From: Crocodylus rhombifer
Taxonomy: Eukaryota > Chordata > Crocodylia > Crocodylidae
DNA: 64,000 nucleotides
Direction of reading: 5' to 3'
Assembly (NCBI GenBank): GCA_038503035.1
Contig: JAVSML010000029.1
Span: forward strand, 156,997-220,996
A model generated the notes under the pieces. That model worked only from the letters and a program-made list of their open reading frames with translations, was not told the DNA's origin and did no database searches. The translations under genes and the position numbers were made by a program. Below are positions 1-10,904 of the stretch, in pieces. Each line of letters opens with the position of its first letter. Position 1 is the stretch's first letter.

Positions 1-486
1 CTGCTTCAGTTTAGGGCTGTCATTCACACACCCTGCTGGAGGGGAAGGTGAACTGCCATGGGTGGAGCGGTCCCTGGGCTGCAGGGGGGGGACACTGGTG
101 CTTCCCTCCATGGCAGTGATGGGCCCCTCAAAGGAGTTTTAGTTTGCTGTGTCCCAAATCATTTAAGGCACATTATGCCACTGAATTTCCTACAGCGGCT
201 GGAATTAAGGTGCAATACGCTGCTGAGGCGTGCAATCACCAACACCATTAAAGTGGTGCAAAAGCATTTAGCCCACTTTAAAGTGTTGTGTACACACACC
301 TCTCATTTCGTCTACACATGGGTAGGGTTCCCATCTACACTGCCAGAGCTTTTTCTGATGATGTAACCCATGAATAGCTAATACAACATGCACAAACGAC
401 CTCACCAGCAAGGGCTGTAGCTTCACACTCCCTGTTACCAGTGGATTGCCACACTCACTGATCTGCAGGGGCAAGCTATTTCTTTA
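1..486. other. No gene recognised; possible transposon fragment
   Basis: No credible coding sequence. The first 200 bases are moderately GC-rich and contain a run of seven G. The segment around 310-345 (TCTACACATG, CATCTACAC) resembles the CATCTACATG-type termini of MITEs further along the window, so this may be the right part of such an element whose left end lies outside the window. That is inference only. Confidence 0.3.
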
Positions 487-600
487 TTGCTTCCTCCATT
501 GTTTATGCAGTTCTAGACAGAGGAGGGCTTAGAACCCAGGTTTCCTACTTCCTGGATGAGTAGTCTCATCATTGGGCCACTAGTACCAGATAGGCTTTTG
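487..600 (-). repeat. tRNA-derived SINE-like fragment
   Basis: On the minus strand this stretch carries a tRNA-like internal promoter: a TAGTGGCCCAATG A-box-like segment followed about 40 bases later by GGGTTCTAAGCCC, close to the B-box consensus GGTTCGANNCC. The order and spacing fit a tRNA-derived SINE head. No clear tail or target duplication is visible, so it is probably an old fragment. Confidence 0.45.
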
Positions 601-3600
601 TAAGGAATTGAATGCATGCTGACAGCATTAAATATTTATTAAGTATGCTCTGTGTCTCCTAGGGAAACTAGAAACATAGGTAGACTTCACATTTCTCAGA
701 GTAATAACCTGGATCACAGTGGAGCTTATTCTAGAGATGTGTGCATAGCTAGCTGGCCAATCTGGATTGCTTCTGAGTATGATCACTAGCCAAAACCAAG
801 TTGCACAGCTATTTTTTCAGGTGCCTAATGCATCTGTGTGTCAAAGTAGCTTTGCAGCTGTTGAACAAGGGTCAATCCTCATTGTTTGTGATTCAGGCAA
901 CTACATTTATTCCCAGTCCTGTTCAGGTATTGTGCAAGGTCTCAAACTGCTTCCATTAAGGAAAAGAAATGTAAAACGTAAAGGCAAAAGAAAGAGAAAA
1001 GGAAAAAAGGAAGAATTATGGTTTGTGCCCTAGTAATAGTTTAGCCTCTTTCTATCTGGGAAAAAAAAAAACTTTCATAGAGAGATCTTCCCATAGAGCT
1101 CAAAAGATTGAATAAAAGGTTTATGTTTTATAAAAGGGCCTGCTTACTAACATCAAAGTACTAGACAGATGGACTGGAGGGGCTCTAAGCACATGATTTC
1201 TGCGAAGTATTGGAGTTAGGGAAAATCCTATGCTATTACTATTACTTGTACCGATTCGTGAAGGAAATTCATTGTTGATTAGCTCTAGAATGCACATTTC
1301 TTGTCTGTGATGAAGTGGCTTAGTAATTGCACAGAGATTCCAGTGTAAACACATAAATACATAATTGCAAGGAGTAAATCCGGAGGCTGGGGTTTGTAGA
1401 TTGCCACATTGGTTTAGCTTCTCTTATTGGGCTTTGCTGCTCCCCTTGAAATCAGGATCAGGTGCTATGTTTCTGTTGATGTTGATGGATAATTTGCAAA
1501 TTGTATTGTCAACACAACATTTAATCTGCTCCAAACAGCTCATAAACAAATCTTTGATTAATTCTTCTAGTCTGTATCTTCTGGGCAGGATTTACAGTAC
1601 TCTACTTGTTTGGATGAAAAATAGAGAGAGACAAGCTGTCACCACTGAGAAAAAAGAATATTTCTTTTCTTTTACTTTGTAGCTGAAGAAGTGTTTTATC
1701 ATGACTTTACCTTATGAACATGGCAGAAGGTTTTGAATTTGTGACTGATAGTACAGAAGTTGGCAGATTTGATGGAGCTGGGATTGCACATGCTAAATTG
1801 CCTGGAAACTAAACTTTCAGGCCTGGAACATTCAGTCCACCATGTTATATTGACTTGGAAGGGGTTAGTTCATTAACATGTCATCAGTTCATGCCAATGA
1901 CTTCTGAAAGTGCTGCTTATTTGTAGACTCTACTGAAGCTACTCTAAGAATGTGCAAGGCATCCTGGAAGGGAAAAAAGTATACTCTCAAAGAACTGTAA
2001 TTCAGAACAGGATCAGTTACTGGGGAGAAAGAGTTTAATTGTATTGAAACTGAATAGCATTATGACAAAGAGTCTAATGAAGTGGAGTTTACTTTACTGG
2101 CCTTGTCTTTTGTTATTGCATTCCACTTTACTCACAGATCACAAGACCTGTTTAGTAGAGAAGTTGCTGTTAGTTCTGGCTTTGAAATGTTTTTCATTGA
2201 TGTATGTCTTTGAATCAGCACACTGCTACCTCCACTGATTTAGTCCAGCTAAGATGTCTGACTAGTTCTAAAAAACTGTTTACATAAGATTCTTGTATCA
2301 CCCACAAACATGGTTATTATATCCAGGAACTTGGCCATAAGAATTTGAAATGAATGCCACTTGAATAAAATTCCTATCAGGGTGATTATGACACAGTGTA
2401 TACAAGCAGCTGGTGGCTGATATGTAAAGATGAAAGCAAGTAGCTATCGAATAATTTCAGGAGTGTCAGAAATGTAAATAGAAACCTGACACAACCACCT
2501 CTTTTTGAATTTTTACTCATTTCAGCCATTTTTCTGTCTCTGGGATAGTTCTACAACCTACATTTCTGAGTACTGTTCACACATTTACAGCTTTTAAGTC
2601 AAATTTTCTTTGGTTTCTTCTTTCTTTTTATTTTCTTATGCCTGCACCTTTTGGTTATGAAAACCAAATCAAGCCAAACCACAGGGATTTTTAAAATAGA
2701 AATTAATTTGGAACACATCTCAATGTTTTTAAACTTTTCAGTGGAAAACTGCAAAGTCCATTTCCAAGGAATGACAGCTATAAAACAATAGTTGCAGATG
2801 GTTTGAATATAAGACCCAGGGTAATACTAACCCAAATATAGAAAGCTGATAATTACACTGACCTTGATATCTGTCATCATTATCTTGCTTATAGCTCACA
2901 AAACCTGTTTAGCTGAGAATGTCATCAAAAGCAGGGTTTTAGATCTATTTCCTGTAAGAAATTCCTTCTAATCATTGCTCTACAAATAGTGTAATGTTAA
3001 AGATACAAAGGTAGTGGTATATCTAATTGCAATAATTGTTCTGAGGGAGAATTCAGATAAATCCCCTTCGAAGACTTAGTTTGGATGGCTTTCATGTGCT
3101 TCTTGTGATACAGAATGACTTCAAAGCACTATTTTTAAAAGATTATCCAAGATTACTGTACCTGAAAAGAAAAGAGGAGAAAAAGCTTTTTGAGAGAGTT
3201 CAAATACCTAAAGTGAACTTCATTTTTTCACAGTGAAGATAGTGTGAGTTGACAAAACACCCTAATGTTTCCTGACTTGTAGAAAGCATTACTGATGTGC
3301 AAGGTACATATACTGACAGCATGGCTAAATGTAACACTAGCCCTGAAAAACGAGAGACCCATACATCCATACAAAGAACATAATACCCAGTGATTTTCAA
3401 TCTTCTGGAAACAGCAGTGGGCTATTGGGCTTATTTCATGATTATAAAAGCCTCATAATCTATGATTGCTGCAGGCAAAAGTGATTTATTGAAGTACTCT
3501 CACATATATGAGATAAACCCATAACTTGCTGGCAGCTATTTTTTTTTAAAATAGGGTATTAGAGGGAAAAGTCAACAGCTTGCTTACTTTGTAACCTCAG

Positions 3601-4336
3601 AAAGTGATGATTTGCAGCTCTGAAATATCAGTTTTGATGAATAGTTGTGGTGAAATTATAACTGTTGTTCTACAATGAGATAAACTTTCACCTCCGTGAA
3701 GAAAATATAGATTACAAAAAGTGATTGTAAACAATCAATGTTGTATAGTCTTCTTCCCTAACTGAGCAATGTTTGAATTTGTGCCCTTCTGACAAATGCA
3801 TTAATAACATTTAGCCACTAGGTATTTGTGAAAGAAAATTGGAAATTGTTTTTAATTTGTTAGTTTGGTGAAGCGATAACGCACTGATTCAAGAGGGAGG
3901 AAAAGCTCCTAGAATACAGTTGCTATTTGCATATGTAAATATATGAACATATGTATAAATGTGTGTCCAAATACATATATACACACACCCATGCAAAGGA
4001 GATAACGTATAGTAAACAGACAGAAGGAAAAAATACAAAATCAATTTGTGAAAGATATGGAAGGAACACATAACTCAAAAAGCAGCAAAATCTCCAATGA
4101 ATTATGAAGCTTATTTCTTATTATAGACATTTTCTATATTCCTTTTATATTTGTTATGTAGTTTAAAGTAGTTTTATTTTATATTCTTCCTGAATTTTCT
4201 GCAGTAGACCCTTTTGTAAAAACACCTTATAAAACATTCTGTATATTTGCTCTCTCTAATCCATACTACAACCCAAGGGGTATTTTAAACTACCTACTAA
4301 CTTAGCACTTAGCACATTTTCATATTCACTGTGGGC
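601..4336. other. AT-rich non-coding stretch
   Basis: No coding region can be supported; open frames are short and lack family motifs. Simple features are a purine-rich run of A/G around 957-1016, an A-run near 1060-1070, and an AT/CA-rich alternating patch around 3930-3990. Otherwise this reads as unique or anciently decayed sequence. Confidence 0.5.
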
Positions 4337-5426
4337 TAGAGGTGCACCAATACATTGGTCCAATATCAGATTGGCACTGACATAAAGAAAATTTTCTGTA
4401 TTAATCTGATAAATTATCTGAATTAGTCTGATAAATACCCATGCATGCATGCACACAGTTGCAGCACAGCACAGGCAGTGAGGAGCACAGCCCGACAGCA
4501 TGGAGTGCTGCATGCAGCTGGTAAGTCTGGTGTGGTAGAAGGAGAAGGGGGAGCAGCATGGGGGGCAGATCAAGGTCCCCATGGTGAGGGAGGGTGTGGG
4601 GTTGGGGTTTGGGGAAGTGGGGGAGGGGCTGGGGCTGGGGCTGGGGCAGGGGCTGCCCAGCCAGGGCCAGGGCAGAGGCAGGATGGAGATGTGACTCATC
4701 GGTGGGGGGGAAGGAAGGGGGGTGGCCCCCACCACTGCACATGGCTTGTCCAGTGCTCATCTAGTGACTCCTGCCTCTGCTCTCACTGCTTATCTGGGAG
4801 GGCATGGCGGAGGGTATTGGGGGAAGAGCATGTGCACCTGGATCTGCGCAGGGTGGGGCAGAGAGGGCTGAGACCAGGCTCTTTCCAGCTGGGCAGAGCT
4901 GCTGGCACACGACCGCCTCCATGCCCTCCCACATGAGTGGTGTAAGCAGCAGCAGGAGTCACCAGATGCGCACCGGATGATCCGCACGCAGCAGTGGGAG
5001 CTGCCCCCCATCCCTTTCCACCTCTACCCCAATGAGCCACACCTCCATCCTATACCCACCCCAGCCCTAGCCTGCAGCTGCAGCCCTCCCCACACTCCAC
5101 AGATCTGGGGAGCACATGCCCTCCCTCCCCTGCTCCATGGGTGAGCTCCTTGTGGCTCTGTCCTGCAATCCTCCCTGCCCCAGCTGTTCAGTGCCTACTC
5201 ATGCCCCAGCCCTAGCCCTAGCCCTATTCCCTCTCTCACCGCAGGGCCCTGATCTGCTCCCCCTGCATCCCCTCCCTCCCTTTCCACCACTCCAGACTTA
5301 CCAGCTGGACACAGCTTTTCAACCTGAAGAGCTACATATTGGAAATCAGATCAATATTGGCTGATATGCCTACTTAAAAATTGCCTATTGGTATAGAACC
5401 CAAAAATTTCTATAAGTGTACCTCTA
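4337..5426. mobile_element. Non-autonomous hAT-like fold-back element
   Basis: The left end begins TAGAGGTGCACC and the right end reads as TAGAGGTACAC on the opposite strand. Flanking 8-mers CTGTGGGC (4329-4336) and CTGAGGAC (5427-5434) agree at 6 of 8 positions, as expected for an old hAT target duplication. Inside the termini is a second, longer inverted repeat. The segment from about 4514 (CAGCTGGTAAGTCTGG, then a GGGGGAGCAG stretch) recurs inverted at about 5225-5315. The interior is strongly GC-rich, unlike both flanks. No transposase motif is seen, so it depends on an enzyme made elsewhere. The superfamily call rests on the terminal sequence plus the 8-bp duplication. Confidence 0.7.
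4618..4660 (+). other. G-quadruplex-prone G-tract
   Basis: At least five runs of four or more G are separated by CT or CA, within the left arm of the fold-back element. The inverted arm carries the complement as CCCTAG-like repeats at about 5200-5230, which resembles telomeric repeat by chance or drift. Short loops and runs of four G satisfy the usual G4 motif. Confidence 0.6.
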
Positions 5427-6019
5427 CTGAGGACAGTCACTTTGCTTTCAAAATCATTATCTGTTACTATATTAGAGGATACACATGCTAAATAATAAAG
5501 AAAAGGTAAGAAGATATAGCTGCAGAATGTAGCTTTCATACTTTCCAGAATCTAGTTTTCAATCGTTCTAGGTATAAATGTAAGAAGCAATGTGGTGCAA
5601 TACTCAAAATGATTATTCATGCATAAAATTTAAAATGCTTTGGGATTCTTCTAGGAGTCTTTACTACAGATGTAACATATTTTAATAGAAAAAGTGAGAG
5701 GGCACCAGATGTACATAGAATATAGATAATTTGCAAACTAAAATTGAAATGAGGATCATTTAAGAGGTAAGTTCCCCAAAAAAGCTTTCTTGGGACAAGT
5801 CTACAGTATGATGGCAGTATGTCTCATCTAGGAATACCCCAAGCATGTTTTGCTCACCACCCCAGTATATATGCATTCCAGTTCCAAAAGTACACTGGTG
5901 AAGATACCCTTGAGTAATGGAGGCCAAATTTTTGACAGGTGTGAATTAGCCCTGCATCATCCCCAGATGCCACTCCAATCCCTTGCCCTTACTGGATCCT
6001 CAGCTTTCTGCTCCCTGTA
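5427..6019. other. Non-coding spacer
   Basis: AT-rich sequence between two hAT elements. No coding or RNA feature is seen. Confidence 0.5.
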
Positions 6020-6027
6020 CTTTGCTC

Positions 6028-6610
6028 CAGGGTTGTCAACTCAATCCTTTTTTTTATGACAACCTGCATACTTTTTACTGGCAACCAGCTTTTCCACTGA
6101 CACATATTTTTACTAATGTTTTACATAATGTAAGTGTAACTTTCCTGCCAGGCCCTATCCTGCAGCTAGTCCCCAGTTAGAAGGGATGGGTCCAAATTTA
6201 GGGATTTACCCTTACCCTGTCTTTGATCACATCATACTGCTCCCCCCACTACACCACCACCCAGCCTTACCCCCATTGGCCCTCCTCCCCTGTCTCAGGA
6301 TGGACCCCCAAAGAATTCTACATGCAACCCAGTAGTATTATAGGCAGCTGATGGGACTCAGCAGCAGCAGCAGATGGCTTGGGGAAAGAGGTCCTATAAT
6401 GCACTGAGAAGACTCTTTGTTCAGACAACCAGGTGGCACTGCTGTGGGCTGTCTGTCCTTCAACACTACACCCAGTTTCTTTCTGACCCAAGGATCTACT
6501 ACTACTACTACCAATGTCTCATGGAGGTTTTCTTTGGACTTTATGGTCAGGTGTTTTTAGCCTGAATTTTTGCTGACTGCCCATAAATTTACAGACAGTT
6601 GGCAACCCTG
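6028..6610. mobile_element. Non-autonomous hAT element with perfect 8-bp TSD
   Basis: The left end starts CAGGGTTGTCAAC and the right end, read on the opposite strand, starts CAGGGTTGCCAACTG. The flanking 8-mer CTTTGCTC is identical at 6020-6027 and 6611-6618, the hallmark target duplication of hAT transposition. The element is 583 bases long and has no transposase-like frame. The interior holds short AGC and ACT trinucleotide runs (about 6361 and 6498). The perfect duplication defines both boundaries to the base. Confidence 0.85.
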
Positions 6611-6618
6611 CTTTGCTC

Positions 6619-7332
6619 TTTGCCGAATCTGCTGCTCTGCTTCCTGTTTTGTGTTCCCTGTCTGATGTAATACTCTGCTTACTGTTCCCTGTTCTGATGT
6701 AATATCTGCCACTGTATTGCTTGTCCCCTCCCCAATTCGCTTCATGCCACACAAAGGCTGCCCGGGCTGCTAGTGACACTCATGCCCCGGTTGACCACCC
6801 CTTTAGAGTGTCCTTCTGCAGAGAGGACCTTCTTGAGACCTCAGTCTCTGGCATGCTTAATAATGCCTACAGGATACAACCTCAGAACGGTGTCATTGGC
6901 ATATTGCTGGGTTAGGAGCATGTGGGAGGGAGCAGGTCAGAGCTATGGCAGTTTAGAGGTACCTTTGGTCCCCTGTCTAGTAAGTGTCAGCTTTTACCTG
7001 AAAACCATAATAACTTGTTGTAAAATGAATTGGTTAAGGCAACAGGGTATAAGTACTTTTATGTCAGTAATAAGTGCTTGCAGGATCAGTTTTTGTGAAC
7101 TCTCTACATAGGGAAATTAGTATGCACTAAATTAGAGTTTAAATTTGCAGAGAAATATCCAATCCACACTAACTGCCTATGTGAGCACTCTTGGTAGGCA
7201 CTAAATGTGAAGGAGGTTATTCCACTTTCAAGCTTCCTTGCACAAAGGCATGCCTAAAACTATTTATATGAGGTGTTACTATGCAATAGCTGGTAAGCTA
7301 TATATTAAAAACCTAGCTTATTGAAAACTAAG
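6619..7332. other. Non-coding spacer
   Basis: Mixed composition with no supportable gene. No repeat boundary could be identified. Confidence 0.4.
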
Positions 7333-8038
7333 GGTCAGATTATAAGGCATCTAAGAGGACTTCTATTGCACTGCTGCAGTGGGGAAAATAGTAGCAGGAG
7401 AGCAGGTGGTTGGGTAGGTGGTAGGGGAGCAGGCAATGGGGTGGGGATGGTCAAGAAGCTTGACCTCTGCCTCTTGCCCTCTGCCTCCTTTCTCCTCACT
7501 GCAACCTCTGTCCCTCCCCCACTGCTCCAGCACTCCACCTGCTTACTGCTGCTCCTCCCCTTGGAGGCTCCAACCCTTTCCCACCTGAATTATGGAGCAC
7601 AGCCCTAGCCTGGCCCAGTAACTGTGGCAGCAGCATAGCAGCTCCAGCCCAAGCTCCAAGGCCTGGCCAGAGCTGTCACTGCCACTACTGTTACAGGTCC
7701 AGACTGAGGCCACAGCAAGAATGTGCTCCATATCCCAGGCTGGAGTGGGGCTGGAGCCTCCCAAAGCTGGAGCAATGGTAAACAGTAACGGGCAGGGAGC
7801 ATCACAGGTGGGAGAGCAAAGGCTGCAGGATGGAGGTCAGGGGGAAGAGGCAGTGGTGGGGGCAGACAGGAGGACAGAGATGAGGGAGACAGGCAACAGC
7901 TGTGGCTCTACCCCCAAATTTAGGTGGGAGCTGCTGCCTGTTCCCCCCACACCTCCTTCCTGATTTGAAGATGAGGGACCTTTTTTCTCTATGTTAATAG
8001 GGAAAAAATCCTTGTCTTGGAATTGTGTAAATATAGTA
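7333..8038. mobile_element. Tc/mariner (Tc2-like) non-autonomous element, left end decayed
   Basis: The right end, read on the minus strand, is TACTATATTTACAC followed by AAGACAAGG. This matches the pattern TAC(C/T)ATATTTAC...AAGAC also seen ending at 30417. The left edge shows only the inner part of that terminus (CAGATTATAAGGC at 7336). The interior (about 7370-7960) is GC-rich, with several short chance frames on both strands. The terminal TA fits a mariner-type target site. The Tc2-like assignment is from memory of terminus style. Confidence 0.5.
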
Positions 8039-8129
8039 GCATGCTATGCATTAACCAGTTTTATGGCTTGCTGATCAGTGTACTCACTTGGAGTATGAGA
8101 GAAGCACTCAGATATACGACTATAGTCCA

Positions 8130-8228
8130 TACTTCAAATCAGGCAGGGCAGGAACTTGAACCTAGGTCTTCCACCCACCCTACATGAATATCCTGATCAC
8201 CTGGCAGTTCTGTGGTAGGTCTGCTTCA
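8130..8228 (-). repeat. tRNA-derived SINE-like fragment
   Basis: The minus strand contains AGGTTCAAGTTCC, a good B-box match, about 45 bases after a degenerate A-box region. The organisation resembles the fragment at 487-600. No tail or duplication is visible. Confidence 0.35.
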
Positions 8229-9032
8229 TCTTAATATGGAACAGGAAGATTTCTGCAATCCCGCAGGGTGGGAAAATTGTTTCTGCCCAGCTCCAGTTAT
8301 TATGTAAAATAATCACAGCTGATTTAAATATAAAGGCAAAAGCTGAGTAACTCTAAATTCATGTATGGCTCCCTGGACTGTAAGCCAAAGGGAGGTGCAT
8401 ATTTTACCAATAATTTAATACTTCAGTTCAAGCAAAGGGTTAAATAAACAAAAAGAATGGAGAGAAAAAAGCATGAATGAAAAATGGAGAATGAATGAAT
8501 TATTTTAAATGTTTTTAAATATGTCATCAAATTTTTATCTGTAGTGTGATTTAGTATTTGATGTAAATTAAAATTGACCATGACTTTGTTACTTATTGTG
8601 AACTGTATTCTGTCATTTTCTTTCAAAGCTTTCATGACTTGCAAATAAGCCATCTTGAAATCACAGACAAGCTAAATAACAGATTTATTCTATTCTTTCT
8701 TGTTTTGTCCTTAAACGCTTTGGTTAGATTTTTATCTAAGTATAGAGGCATATTCAGGCAAAAGTCAATTCAGCATAGCCATCAGCAGTTTAGGAGATGA
8801 ACCAAAAATAAGATTTATGACATAATCTTTGAAAGAGATATTTCTAGTTGCACTTAAATGAAATATCCAAGAAAGGATTTAACTTAGGCATAATGGCTAG
8901 ATACAGACATTCAAAACGCCTGAGATGGAATTGATCCAAGTTAAGCGGTTTTCTGTAAGCGGCATAGTTTAGTTCAGTAGCAAAGAGAACACACATTCAA
9001 CCTTTGGTGGGCAGGGGTGAGGGGAAGAGGGC
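8229..9032. other. AT-rich non-coding stretch
   Basis: No gene or clear repeat. The segment 8500-8720 is strongly AT-rich. Confidence 0.5.
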
Positions 9033-9165
9033 ATGTGTGCAAATCTTAAAGCTTTCGCCATTTTTAAACCAGTCTATGCGTGCCAAACTTCTGTTCTGTT
9101 ACGGGTATAAACCAGTTTCACATCACTTATCCTAGTAAGTGTAATGCCTGTACCTGGCCAATGAG
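9033..9165 (-). mobile_element. Copy of five-member TIR family (end fragment)
   Basis: Read on the minus strand it begins GGCCAGGTACAGGCATTACAC, continues with AAACTGGTTTA, then TAACAGAACAGAAGTT, and ends near AAAAATGGCGAAA. The same string of blocks occurs at 16402, 20195-20386, 39740 and 55582. Only one terminus is present, so this is a fragment. Confidence 0.65.
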
Positions 9166-9319
9166 TTATTGTACATTAATTGAATGAATACTGAATACTA
9201 TGAATACTTATTAAAGTGTAACTACAGTTTACATGAAGATGAATGTTGAACAATTGAATTTCAGTAAACATTTTCTTAACAATTATTCAACATTTACTAA
9301 ATTATGTAACTAAATTAAT

Positions 9320-9409
9320 GGCTTTAGCAAGGCTATAGAATACTTATTATGTATTGTGGGCCTAGGCTTTAGCAAGGATATAGAGTATATATTATGTATT
9401 GTGAGCCAG
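9320..9409 (+). repeat. Two-unit 45-bp tandem duplication
   Basis: GGCTTTAGCAAGG plus the following 32 bases at 9320-9364 is repeated directly at 9365-9409 with a few substitutions. The second unit leads into a 126-codon open frame of unknown meaning (9394-9774), which I do not call as a gene. Confidence 0.7.
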
Positions 9410-9879
9410 TATCATCAGCTATACAGGTACAACTCCCAGTTAATTCAGTGAAGGTTATTTTCACAGAACTGAGAGCAGATTTGGGTCAAATATATCAGTC
9501 AATCACTAACAGTACATTCAATATTGAACAGCAGTTGCCAAACCTAAAGAAATCATATAATCATATACCTTTGGTTATTTCAAAGACTCAAACGAGAGAA
9601 TTAAAAGATCTATTGAATTATCTAGTCTGTCTTCTTTCATATACACAACAAATTATGCAAGCATATATCTTATTAAATAATTCTAATATTCATGACCATT
9701 GCCATCCATTGGATTGTGACTTTTCCATTGGTGATTATGCCCTTCATGTCTTTTCTGAGTGTTTGTCCCTGTGAGTGTTGGTTGTAGGTATGATGTGTTT
9801 TATTCACCCCAAACTAGATTTTTTTGACAGCAGTGACATAAAGTTTGTGCATATGCCCTGTCTATCCCCATTCAGTAAT

Positions 9880-9946
9880 CTGGGAGGCCCTCCCAGCTGG
9901 GCATGGCTGGATCTGGCCTCTGGGCTGTATTTTGCCTATCCCTGAT
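9880..9946. mobile_element. hAT terminal fragment
   Basis: The stretch GGGCTGTATTTTGCC followed by TATCCCTG matches the right end of the intact hAT element at 19122-19776 (GGGCCATATTTTGCC, ACTCCTG). No partner end was found upstream, so this is a one-ended remnant. Confidence 0.55.
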
Positions 9947-10449
9947 GTAGCTAGTCTAATTTACTTCTGACAAGTATGCATCATTCATTTTTAATGTTAG
10001 TTAGTTACCTGGTTCTTTTCTCTTGGAGTTAGTATTGGTAAACTTCCAGAGGGTGACAGGGAATTTCATATACCTTAGTCTTGCCTTTCATCTTCACCCA
10101 GTTTTTACTTCTTACTAACAATATCCATTCAACTTGATCCAACTTAGCTTTTGCTTCTCCTGCAAGTATCCCCATTATTGATGTATGAAGATGTCTCCAG
10201 TAGTAGTAAAAAAACCAAAACAAAACACCAGAAATGACAGTAAAATGTTGTCTGTGTAGTTTAGCTCATAACAGCTTCTTAGTGTATGGCTAAGTCATGG
10301 TAACATTGCATGTATACTCTCTTACCCCTTTCCCTTGTAAATACTGTTGCCCTGGGGGTCAGGCCAACTCTCAGTATCTCAATATTGTGCTGTTAGACAG
10401 GAGGGTGTGACACAATTGCACATATACAAAACGCACAAATCAATTAGGT

Positions 10450-10500
10450 GCACATGTACACGCGCGCGCATGCGCGCGCGCGCACACACACACACACACA
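10450..10500 (+). repeat. Alternating purine-pyrimidine CG/CA tract (Z-DNA-prone)
   Basis: About 50 bases strictly alternate purine and pyrimidine, with two CGCGCG blocks around a central CATG followed by CA repeats. CpG-rich alternating tracts are the classic Z-DNA former. High CpG density in an AT-rich background suggests recent expansion or protection from methylation decay. Confidence 0.75.
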
Positions 10501-10704
10501 AACATGCACTACCAGCTCAGGCACATACACATCAAAACCAGCCTAACCACACATACCTACCTATCATCAATTCAAGCTCATACACACTACACACTAAAAA
10601 TTAGACAAAAATTGTCAATTTTCTCAACACTCAGTACACATATACAAATCACTAATTTGTATATCATGCACACAATGATATATATATACACACACACTCA
10701 CCAG

Positions 10705-10706
<2 letters not shown>

Positions 10707-10753
<47 letters not shown>

Positions 10754-10763
10754 NNNNNNNNNN

Positions 10764-10810
<47 letters not shown>
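10707..10810 (+). repeat. (CA)n microsatellite with assembly gap
   Basis: Uninterrupted CA dinucleotides flank a 10-N gap. The true length is unknown. Short frames encoding Thr-His or Cys-Val strings across it are artefacts. Confidence 0.98.
10754..10763. other. Assembly gap (10 N)
   Basis: Ten N inside the CA microsatellite. Such a fixed-length gap usually marks a collapsed or unspanned repeat. Confidence 0.99.
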
Positions 10811-10814
<4 letters not shown>

Positions 10815-10904
10815 TAAGCTCTAACTTGGATGGTACGGTGTGTATGTGTGCTTGGGGTACCTGAGATACTTGGGAGAAGGTTAAGGTGAGAGAGAGAGAG
10901 TTAA

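Noticed and set aside
4256..4936. Several overlapping Pro- or Gly-rich frames on both strands
   Set aside because: They arise from the G-rich and C-rich arms of the fold-back element and have low-complexity composition.
5195..5230. Telomere-like CCCTAG repeats
   Set aside because: Only three or so units, not CCCTAA, and they mirror the GGGGCT units of the other arm, so there is no interstitial telomere.
9394..9774. 126-codon open frame in AT-rich DNA
   Set aside because: No recognisable motif, no splice or promoter support, and it begins inside a tandem duplication. Kept only as a low-interest observation.
10461..10492. CpG island at a promoter
   Set aside because: The CpGs come only from a short CGCGCG microsatellite; there is no broad GC-rich or promoter-like context.
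10504..10824. Frames encoding Thr-His or Cys-Val repeats
   Set aside because: They are translations of a CA microsatellite across an assembly gap.
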